A stretch of DNA of 64,000 nucleotides from Mactra quadrangularis (taxonomy: Eukaryota > Mollusca > Bivalvia > Venerida > Mactridae): positions 27,368,011 through 27,432,010 of the forward strand of contig CM046297.1 in NCBI GenBank assembly GCA_025267735.1. Direction: 5' to 3'. Under the pieces are notes generated by a model. It made no database searches. It worked only from the letters and a program-made list of their open reading frames with translations, and had not been told where the DNA came from. The position numbers and the translations under genes were made by a program. Positions 47,501-59,500 of the stretch are shown here, piece after piece (positions within the stretch are counted from its first letter, which is position 1; each line of letters opens with the position of its first letter).

Positions 47501-50500
47501 TCTCATTTTCTTCGAAAAGTCGAGCTAAAAATTATTGTAACAATAAAATAATAATAGTAATAATATAATAATAAAGACTTTATGTAACGCGGCTATGCTT
47601 TTGGATAAATCCAATTTTCCATGTGACTTGATGTGATTTGAACCAACTTTGACATCAATTTTCGATAAAAACAATTTTAACGAATCTAAGACTCTGGATT
47701 TATGAATGGAAAAAAATAGTCCACCAGTGAATTTTAAAACGATACAAAATACCTAAGTTTTCTTCACCGTTTCAACACAACAGAGAATAGGTTTTTATTT
47801 CACAAAGAGATACCAGAAATCCACTGCAAAGCATATAATAAATTGTCTTACCTCAAGATGTATCAAAGCTTCCTCTTGTACACTTGTTTTTTCTTTATCA
47901 GTAAATCTATCACTATCAAGTATAGTAGTGATAAAGTTGAAGGCATGGTACTGTAATATAATAATACATGTATTATGTAATGTAATATATAGAGGATATT
48001 TGTTTAATTCAGTGTAAGATCGATTTTTATGTCACAAGTGAGCTAAGAATGCAATATTTTCATGAGTGGCATAGCAACAAGTGAAAATACAATATCATTA
48101 GCTCACGAGTGAAACAAATAGATCTTACAATGAAATAAACAAATTTTCTGTTCTTTATTTGCTTCAAACTGGCTATTTTAAAGTTTAAGCATGATATGTC
48201 ATCAAAACAGCGCATCCAAACACTGAAAAAAAAAAAAATTATTTTCATTGTTTCAAAACAGTGGAATATCGATTTTTATTTCACCAATAAATCCCAGTAT
48301 ATATAATAAAAAGTCAAGTCTAATTACAATGAAAATTGTTGTTATAATGCATAAGTCAGTGTAATGAATTATTCGGACAATGTACGTGTTGGTATTGATT
48401 TCATGTAGTTGGAGGCATCATGCATATGTACAAATGTATATACACTGAAAGTGAACCATAACTAGCATGTAAAATTTTATTCAAGGGAACTGGTGTTTAT
48501 TTACAACATACATTTACAAGAAATAACAATATGTCATCGTAGGCAACAAAAATATTTTCTTCCATTACACTCCATACCTATGGTGGGCAATTTGACTAGC
48601 AAAATCTCATTTCATGAATATGCATGAGGCAGGGGAGACCAATCTTCTTCCAATGAAATCTCATGTTACAATTTAATACTCTTCAATAATAATGGTGTCA
48701 TACTGAGATTTTATTATTAGAAATAGAAACCAACGCACATATTTATTTTCTCAAAATGGTTGTGTAATTTCATTGGGTTGTTTTCTGCAGTGATTTCCTT
48801 GCAAAACCAATGAAACTGCCTCATAACTTATTCATGATTACAAAAATTTTTCCTAACCAAATATCCAGCGGTACATAACGCAACATAGCGGAGGGATGTA
48901 TCTTGGGATAATGGATGTTGACAACATGTATTCTTAAATACAGTGTTCATATTACATACATACATGAACTCTATGTTGAAAACTAATTACCCGCTGTAAG
49001 CAAATTAGATGTGTGAAATACATGTACATGGGGGAGAGAGGGATAAAAATATATAAGTAAACCAACCTTTCTAGCATAATCTCTAAGATAACATGATAAT
49101 ATTTTATCAAACTGTCTTCTCTTTTCATACAACAACTCACATACACGATAACTGAAATACAAAGAAAAGCACCCATTCTCAGTTCTTGTCTTGAAAACTG
49201 CATACACGTGGAAACGGTCAACTAATCACATTGTTTCATTTTACTAAAATGTACTGACTTTTTTCAAATATGCCTTCTACACATGGGTTACTTATAAGGA
49301 GAAGGAACTTGATAGAATCCCATATATTATAATCAAAAAGTGAAAAACTTTGCCCTCAACAATTAACAACTAAACACTAATAAATTTCCAAAGCACAAAA
49401 TTTACCCAGAGTTGTTCCACTCCACCTTGGTATAAATGGGTAATGTGAGGTATCACCTGACTGAAAGAGATTTCAATGATCATGGTTTTGTTTGTTTTTA
49501 TTGGGTTTAACGCCGTAGCAACACATTGTATAGGTCATATGACCACTGTCAGTCAGCCTACTCACTCTTCCTAGAAAGGCTGATGTCTGAATTTAGTTGT
49601 TAACCAACTAATAAGCGCATACTTTAGTTAGTGACTGACAACTGCCCTACATTATTAATAATCATGGGTAGGAGAGAGAATGGCGGTAGAATTTATTTAC
49701 ATGACCAAGCTACGGGAAAGTATGCCTCGTCTGGGAATCGAACCCACAAATCCTCGATCAGTAGACTTGCGTGCTACCAACTGAGCTAGCCAGGCGGCTG
49801 TGATCATGGATTATCCTTAAAAATTGTTAAGTTTGCTGAACATTATACTGAAGAAGTCTTCAAACCGCACTTAAACTTTTTTTAACTTACAATCTAGCTT
49901 TTTCAGCCAAGTATAGAAATCTCTCTTCATCCACTTGTTTTAGACCACCAGCATGAGATAACTCTAACAGAGCTTGTTGTCTTTCTTCATGCCGTGATTC
50001 ATCCTCTGGGTTGCATAAAAACTCTAATACCTGAATCAAACACAGTAAAAAAAATTATAAGAACATGTTCTTACAATTTCACTTTCAGGCTTTGATAAAA
50101 ATCAACAGGATTTTGCAGTGGCCAAAAAATTTTGAAACTTTGGTACCATTTTTGTGAGTTTTCATCTTTATTTCCATTGTAAAAAGGCAAAATATTGACC
50201 CCAATTTGGTTTTAAAAAATTCTAACATATTAACATAAATATCCAAATTAGTAAATATTGATCTTAGAAAAATTGGAGGTACTTTGGTCAACCATGTTTT
50301 TCTCTCCTCTTTCTAAAATTCAATGAAAACCAAACTTATGGACAGAAACTATATGTTGAAATATTTAAGTAGGAGGACATGTTAAATAAATTAACACATA
50401 AATCATTTATCCAGGACTTGACGGTAACTTTTGAATTAGGTTGCCCAGTAGGACCATCAACATACAATCCAAATGCTAACAGATGGTAATTATTTTCGAG

Positions 50501-53500
50501 TCCTATTATCAGACAACAAACAGCTTACCTGTTCAAACAATAGTTTATTCACTGTGATTGTATTCTCATGTCGGGCCATTTGTCTTGCCAAAAATGTAAA
50601 CAGTATTCCAACTTGGGTTGGCTGGAAAAAAATAATTGTACATAAATATAAAGATACAAAGCAATGGTTTCCTGCAAGACTGTGGTAGTGCATTGAGTAA
50701 AAGAGCAAGCTACTACAGTCTTGCAGGCAAGAGTGTTTAATAAGTACAATTGATAATCAACTTCAGCTCAAATGCCAATTAGTTTTAAATGTTCAACCTG
50801 ACTTACTTTGGTTATCATACAAATTTACAAACAAGACTCCCACAGACATGTGCATAATATTACAAATTCTTTGAATAATTAACTGTTTTATGATATTTAA
50901 CATTGTTATATGTTTGTCGTGAATGTAAGGTCTTTGCCTTGAACATTGTATTGCCAAAATAAAATGTATGTATGTATGAAACACGGTTGATTAAAATTTT
51001 CAGCAGAAAGGAGATAACAAATGTAATGTACATATATGGCCCTTAGGCCACAACAAGTTGATCATATGTTCTACGGATTTTTCTGAAAAAAAAAATGGGG
51101 CGAGCGAGCGAAGACAAAAAAATAAAAAAGTCTTTATTCACTTGCTTTATATAGCGGTTTGACCAAATTTTTATGAGCGAGCGAGGAAATAAAAATATTT
51201 TTTGTAAAAACCGTCAAAATTAAGGTGCCAGCGAATCCATAGAACATATGATCAATTTGTTGTGGCCTTAACACTACTTTTCATAGATTTTTCTAGTCAT
51301 ATCGCATGGCAGTAAGATCTCTGAATTTAATCTTTTACACGTAACCAGTACTATGCACATATTTTCACCAGTAGATGACAGCTGTACTACTTAATACAGA
51401 GAGACACCAGATAATAACTATAAAAGATATTTCATAACCAAACTTCAAGAAGTTACATAGGTGCATGATATAAAAGTACATATAAACTTCATACAACAAA
51501 CAATGATATTTTTAAGAAAAAACCAACTTACAGTAAATCCCACACTTTCTACCATAACTTGTAACAATATATCAACTAAATGTTGTCTTTTCTTTATTCT
51601 ACAAATATAACAAAAAATTATCATTTAAGTAACCAGATTGAGACCAAGAATGCAAAAAGCTTTATCAAGAATTTATAATCTAGAGTTGCAAAAATACAAA
51701 ACTCATTCAGGCTCCTTATACCCTTCCATGAAAATTAAACAAAAATGTTGATGTTCTTAAGAATATTAAAAGACTTTTAAATAGTAGTAACTTACGCAAG
51801 TGTTTGTTTGTTTTTGTTGGATTTAATGCCGAAGCAACACATTGTATAGGTCATATAACGTCAGTCAGTCAACCTACTCACTCCTCCTGGAAAGGCTAAA
51901 TCTCTGGGTTAAGCTGTTAACCAACTTATAAGCACATACTTTCGTCAGTGACTGACAACTGCCCTACATAATTAAGAATCATTGGTAGGAGAGAGAATGG
52001 TCGTAGAAATAATTTCATGATCAAGTTCAATGAATGTATGCCCCGCCCGGGAATCGAACCCATGACCCCTCGATCAGTAGACTTGCGAGCTACCAACTGA
52101 GCTAGCGGCTTTAACTTACACAAATGACAATTATATTAAACAAAATGAGTTTACTGTTCATAGAATATCTAAATGCAAAAATCAAATAAGAGTATTTAAA
52201 ACAGAACTATAACCATGTTTATAACTTACCCATCAGGAGTGTTAAACTCTTCTTCTTCAAATGCCTGAAATGATAGAAGTGTTAAATTGTTAAACCACAA
52301 TAGATGAACTATGAGTTCCCATTATTCTATTTATGCAAGAAACATACTAGTACAGGGATGGTAAAATTCTGTTTAAGAAGTTACACCATGGCCCATATTC
52401 ACTAACATTTTTTGCGTCTAAACTTAGTCAGTTTTAGACGTCAGACTCAGACTCTGACTCAAAACTCAAAAAAGGGTATTCACAAAAAATTTTGAGTCTT
52501 GAGTCCGAGTCTCAAGTCTGAGCTTGAGATTTATTTTAGTGAATATGGGCCCATGTCTATTGAAAAATATCACCACAAAAATATCTGATATCAAGTTAAA
52601 CTTAAAATTATCTTTACATTTCACTCATTTAGTACAACTACTACAATTAAGTTTCACAATGAGGACAATCAAAAATTAATGGAAAATTTGATCTTAATAC
52701 AATGTAAAGGAATAATCTTAATGTCAGGACCTTTTTCTTCTCAATTAAAGCATTAAGGGTAAAAAAATGTCAAAACTCACATGATTTTGCACTAACCAAG
52801 GTGGTCTTTATAGCAGAACTTTGCTACACGAAAAGCCATATAAAATTTAGTATTTAGTACAAGAAGGTAACAAAACTAAGACTACTTACCAGAGATAATA
52901 CATTTAAGAATTCTCTTGTATCAAAACCCAGTAATGTTCTAAGATAAGGATAAGGTAACTCACTATCAGGACTACTTTTTGATTGTCTACATGTTAAACT
53001 ATCAAATACCTACAATAAAAAGTAACAGACAACTAAGTTTATACATTATAAACTTTATATCATCTCAACATAAAAACTCTTTCTAATTGCAGTTTTGTTT
53101 GTTTTTGTTGGGTTTAATGCTATAGCAACACATTGTATAGGTCATATAATGGCGATCAGTCAACCTACTCACTCCTCCTGGAAAGTCTAAATCTCTGGAC
53201 TTAGCTGTTAAGCAACTACTAAGCGCATACTTTCGTCAGTGACTGACAACTGCCCTACATAATTAAAAATCACCGGTAGGAGGCAGAATGGTCGTAGAAA
53301 TAATTTCATGACCAAGCTCCACAATAGTATGCCCCGCCTGGGAATCGAACCCACAACCCCTCTAGGGATTAAACGATGATCGAGTATAATCGAAAATCGA
53401 TCGTTTGCAGGAGAATCGGCGACAATCGATTACAAATATATAATAATCGATTGTCGCTAGTTTTTGGTAGTTTATTTCCATTATATATACTCACTGCCGC

Positions 53501-56500
53501 CGCCGCGCAGGGCTCGGCCGCGAGGGCGAAAATGTCGCATTGTGTGTTACTATATCGCCCTGTCAAAACACCAAGGATAAGTCCACTTCGCTGAGTATTT
53601 CCGATTTCGGCGATTGAATAATATCGTGAGGACGTCAATTATTGATTACGCTCCACCTAGTTTACACCCACAGCAAATCAGAGCGTCGTTTCTCAACATC
53701 GAAAGTCGATTAGCCAATCAGGATCGACGGTACGTAATAATCTAGCAGACTCCAGTAAAACGTTGCCTTAGGCAGTTTTATGACCATGACTAGCTAATTA
53801 TGTTTATGACACGTCGGCGAGGATTAAATAACACGCTTGACCCACTAATTGTACCCCTAACTTAAACAATACAATGTGCAGTCGGCCATGCAAAAGGGTA
53901 GAGGCTTGCGGAAGCGAGGTTTTCACATGTTCCCAAAACAATGCTAGCATACCATTTTTCCCACGTAAAATAATTTGCCGCGTACCATCAAAAGAAGAAA
54001 AAGTTTAATTTTAAGTGTTTAGTCTTAAAACGACACAATAAATGACAAAAAGTGTTACTAAAAATAGATTCGTTACGTCATGGACACTATCCATGCGCTC
54101 GCTATTTGTGACAATGGTAACCAGTTCACACATTAATAGACACGCTTATCACTCAATTAGCAAAGCAGTCAAATTTTAGTTTACAAACAATTCCGTTTGT
54201 CTCATATTGGGGACGAAACGAATTAAGTTAATTTCCGTTAACAGTCCGTTCTTTCACTACTAGTCGAATATTACTAGAGTACACTATATAATGATATATT
54301 GTGGCTATTATATGCAGAAATTAAAACCCAGTTCATTTCACAATGATTTCTCAATTACACAATTGATCAGATCATATATTTGACCTGAAAAAAGGCGATG
54401 GACTCGTGAAACATTCGTCCTCGATAACTTTCGTACCCGGGTCCGATCGTTATATTTTTTGAGTGAAAAAAAATCAAATTTAAGCAAAGTTAAATATGTA
54501 CAAAAATACAAATTAAAACCATAATTTGATCACTAATATTCTTGAATTGATAAATACTTCACTGTAGCAGTGAAGACTGATACACAATAATAATTATTAG
54601 GTAAAATTGCATTTTAATCTTTGAAATGATTTCAATACAATTATTAGCTAATGAAGGCACAAAGTCACTGAAAGATGATTTCATTTGCATAGTACAAATA
54701 GATTAAATGAATTCAAGATACAATTAACAACAAGTCACATAATTTTATTACTTTGACCAGCATATGATAAACAATATACTGGAAAAGAAATACATCAGCA
54801 AATCTATTGTGATCACTAGGTTATAGTTCAATGAAATTTGATGTTCTAGTAGAACAAAAGTATTTCAAACTAATGATGGCTGTTATAAACTGTTATATAT
54901 ATATATTGTTCATTTATGTCATACATTAAAAAAAACATGGATTATGAATACACTGTAAACAAATATATAGAACACATTGAATAAATACAAGAATGAAGCA
55001 ATGTTATCCCAAACATGATAGTTCACCTTTTTGCATGAGTGGAAGGAAGTGGCAATCCTTAACCCTCATGTGTAGCTTACTAATAAGTTGTAATATTGCA
55101 TTTATACAATTATCTGTCACCAATTCTATTGATGTGCGAATTTTTACTGTTATGGTTAATGTTTCGATTATATAATCGAAGATTGATCGAAAAGGGTTGT
55201 CCGATTATTTCCGATGATCGATTATGATTTTTTTCCGATTATGAAACCCTAAACCCCTCAATCATTAGACTTGCATGCAACCAACTGAGCTAGCCGGGCG
55301 GCTTACTAATTACAGTATAACCTCTGCAAAGCGACCCTCTACTGATCAAATCCTCTGCATAACAACAGCCTTTGATATTTCCCTTAGATGCTATTAAAAT
55401 TGAATTTAACCTCTGCAGAGCAACAACCTCCGAACAGCAACACATTTTAGTCCCTCCCACTGTGTGTTTTTCAAGAGAGGTTGTACTGTACTAATTTAAT
55501 TTCACTTTCATGTCCTTCATTTTTTAAGCAGGAATTAATAACATTTGGAATCAGTTGTGCAAGGGTATTACTACTTAGCCCTGCACAGCATTTTCCTATG
55601 CCCTAGTTTGTTACAATGTAGAGCTCAAACTATACATAGACAATGTAAACACAGTGTTCGAAATTAGCGGCAGCCCGACGCCCGTGGCTTGTGTTTTTTA
55701 AGTCGGGCTTGTCAATTTTCTGTCTAGTACGCCCGATCGGGCTTATCGCAAATTAAGTCACAACAATGGCCGAAAAATCGCGCACATTTTCAGCATAAAA
55801 TCCCCTCCAAATCTATTATTAAATCTTAAACAAAATCGTAAATTTCCACACGAAAATAATCGTCAAAACAAAACTATTTGTCGTCATTTACAACTTTATA
55901 ATTGATACTTTATTTTGTAAAAAGTGATTCCTTCAATCATTATTATTGTCATTATTTCGAGTAGCAATCTTGACTTATAACGTCACAAATTTTCTTGTAC
56001 AACGGGAGTCTATATTTTACTTGTTTGCAGTAATTAAAATCAATATCAATCCTTTGTTTGGTGACAAGAATGTATTGGCAGTTTTAAACGGAAATTGATG
56101 TTGACAATTTTAGATGTGTGTCGGCATTTTTCACACTTACTCGATGTTTGCTAGCGTAATAATGACATAATTGCAATGTCTCATTGTGTAACTATGGAGT
56201 CTAATTTAATTGTTAGGTAGAATTAATTCCTAAAACAAGTGTGACCCAGTTTTTTTAATTGTTGACTACATGTTGAACAAATAATTGCTGTTTTGGAAAA
56301 AAAATGATATCGGCGATCGTAGGAAATCAAATTTTATTTGTTTCAATTTACTTATAATTGTCAATTACACCCGTTTTTTTAATTATTTAATTTTTTGAAA
56401 ATTCAAACATTTCCATGTTTGTTCATATTTTTAACAAAGGATGAGCCGAAGGGGCGATTTGGGGAAAGAAGCTGCCCTCTCTGTTTAAACTTTGCTCTAT

Positions 56501-59500
56501 TAGCACATCAAAGCGAAAACGAAGTCGCCGACATTTTCGGAAAATCAATGAAACAAATTATGACCCAGATTATGATAGTCCTCGAGACATCGATTTAACG
56601 ATTGATGGAGTGTATGTAACATCCGCATTTCTAATGTAATCTACCAATCAGCTACACGGCAGTGGTGCTGTTCGTATACACACTTCAAAAGCCGATAATT
56701 AGTGACTTGATTGTTTATTGATGGCCCCTGTGTATATTGTCACCTTTAAGACCAACCAGCGTACTCTTTAAATTCAATAGTGCTATATGTCGGCCAGATA
56801 AGATTGATGTCGTAATTAAACGGTTGCAATGAACAAACACATGTCAAACTGTGATACTACAATAATATGAGTAGATAAAGCTTTTTGGATGCTTGCTGTT
56901 AAATTGATAATTGTATTCAATTATGAGCATGTGATCAGGCACTTAGAATAAATGTAATTGGCAGTTTGCCAATAATTGCAATTATTATGTTTTCGCGACC
57001 CACGCTATCGCCAATCAAATGAAACAAGGTTAAATCTACTTTAGTTATTCAATATTCTTATTATTTTGATTATTTTTTCTTCTTAATTAAGCAATTAGTA
57101 ATGGGGAAATTCTTTCAATTTTTCGATTTCAAGAATAAACTATGGTTGGTTCAATTGAATTTATGAAAATTGTCTAAGTATTCGTCACGTAATCTACCAG
57201 CTAAAGTCGTATTGCAGACTCTAAAAAATCAATAACTATCATATATTGTGACATAATATGTTATATTTAAGAAAAGGTATGTTACTTACAGCAGAACTAA
57301 TTAGATAAAAAATATTTTGGCCTTTTATGCATTTTTAATCTATTTTGATGAACATATACTCGCACGTAAAAATGCTAAACCAAAAAGAAGAACTTTTCAT
57401 TGAAATGAAAATTAGATAATTTAAGATTACAATTTGATACAAAATCAATGTGTTCAGTGAATAACTCAATAACCAAACATCCAGGGAGTATAGTATACTC
57501 ACACTACTTGTGAGTTACAACAGACATATTATTTACTAAATGTAATAGTAATTACATGTATTTAAAGGATAGAAGTTCTAGAAAAGTTTGCATTTGAGAA
57601 GTTTGTGAAGACTGTTCAAATTATTCCATTCGGCTCATCGAACTTTTCCCGCTTGTCTATCCTCCCAACTTCTACCTCACATCACTGCACTTCTCCCTAA
57701 ATAACTGGGAGGGAGAAGTGACAAGTCACTTTTCCCTAAATTTGGAACCCAGGCTCATCCTTGAAATTTCAGGGTCTTTGATAAAATACATTCAAAATTT
57801 CTATAGTCGTGAATTTGTTACGAAGGAAATCAGTAACATTCTGTCAGTTTTAAACAACATGCATGTAAAACAAGATTTAAGTAACTACAAAGGCATTGCC
57901 ATGGTGCATGTAATTAAAAAATGGGTCTGTTAAATATGCTATCCATATAATCCATTGAGACTTTAATACATATATTCAAATTCTTAGAGGCAAAGAAAAA
58001 AGAAGTAAGTGTGAGCTCAGGCACTCCTGGTTGGCATTGTTACTCTTGCCACACAACAGCAAATTCAATGTAAGAAACATTAATTCTGGCACAGCCAAGA
58101 GGTGCAAAATGATAGATGTCCTGTTAAGACAAGACAAACTGTCAAAAATGAACAAATGCAGCAGGCATGGCTTTGTTCTAGTCACATTTATAAATAATAA
58201 AGGCTGTATTGATACAATAACATTTGTTTTTATTGATTTTTGTCTCATTGCTTAAACTTCCTCTATTTCCCAAATTTTCGATACTTTTAGAGTATGTTAA
58301 ATCATCCTGTTATTCGGGCTTGTTAATTTTAGTCCGGGCTTGTGAAAGTTGCAAGGTGACAAGCCCAAAGGGCTTGTGTCCAAAAATCCTAATTTCATAC
58401 ACTGTAAACATCTTTCCATATTTAGAGGTACAATTCATTGCACAAATCCTCCATTTTGCAACGCACTGGATATAGTGTGGCATATGAACACAAAATGGCT
58501 GTATTTTTCTGTTCTTAGGATAGAGCTGTCATTAATTGAGCTCAAAGTGTATGGACGATATTGTTATATTGAGAAATGAATATTGACGATACATCAATAT
58601 ATATAAATACCTTCACTGCAGTACTATACAGATCATTTATGTTGTCATAAACTCATAATAGATGTATATTTGTCATGCCTTGGTATCCTGCATCAAACTG
58701 GTAAGTTGTTGGTAAAAAGGACTTGTATTGATAATAAATAAATAAAAAGTTTCAGCTCACTATAGAAGGTTTGTCTTGAAAGTTTTGACACTTTTATACA
58801 TTTATCTACATAGTCTTTATTATCGATATTTCAAAATTCATATCGATTATTGATGGAAAGTAAAATATCGACAATACGCTGAAATGGATAGAATCGATGA
58901 CAGCTCTATCTTAAGATTATCAAAATCAAATTATAAAATAAATGATAGCTAGTAATTACATGAATATCAATCCATAGATACAAAGTACTGGCACATATTT
59001 GTATTTATGAACAGGAATTATCAAACAAATATCAAGTATTTAAATCAGTGGGATTATATATACCTCAACTTTAACTTTATGTACATGGTCCTCTGGTATA
59101 TCTCCTAGTGGGTAAGCTCTACCAGCCAAACAACAACTTATATATACCAACAATTTATTTCCTAGTCTAACTTGGTGATCTGTGGAATAAAATGTGTTAA
59201 GTTTAGTTTATACTGAATTTATTTTAAACCAACTCTTTTAACTTAGGTTTACCACTCTTGTGTTTGCTTCCTGGTTTCCCAGTACTAAGCTAGAAGCATA
59301 AAATTTCTTGCTCTTGGAAGCAAAGAAGAAATTGGATGTGATTTGAACCAATGAGAAGCTGGCTATCCGAATCATTAAACAAACAGTCTTAAAATATGAA
59401 ATGTTGCATGCTCATATTATAGCAATTGTCTACATATTTATAGATCAACACGGTCACCAGTACAGAGATTGTCAACAAATAAGATTGATTTTTAACTCAA

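Noticed and set aside
48952..49221. Two overlapping minus-strand ORFs
   Set aside because: Alternate frames and intron readthrough around a VPS8 exon at 49067-49151.
56395..57933. ORFs inside the 2.75-kb hAT-like element as a transposase
   Set aside because: No BED finger, DDE or dimerisation motif could be seen in any of them.
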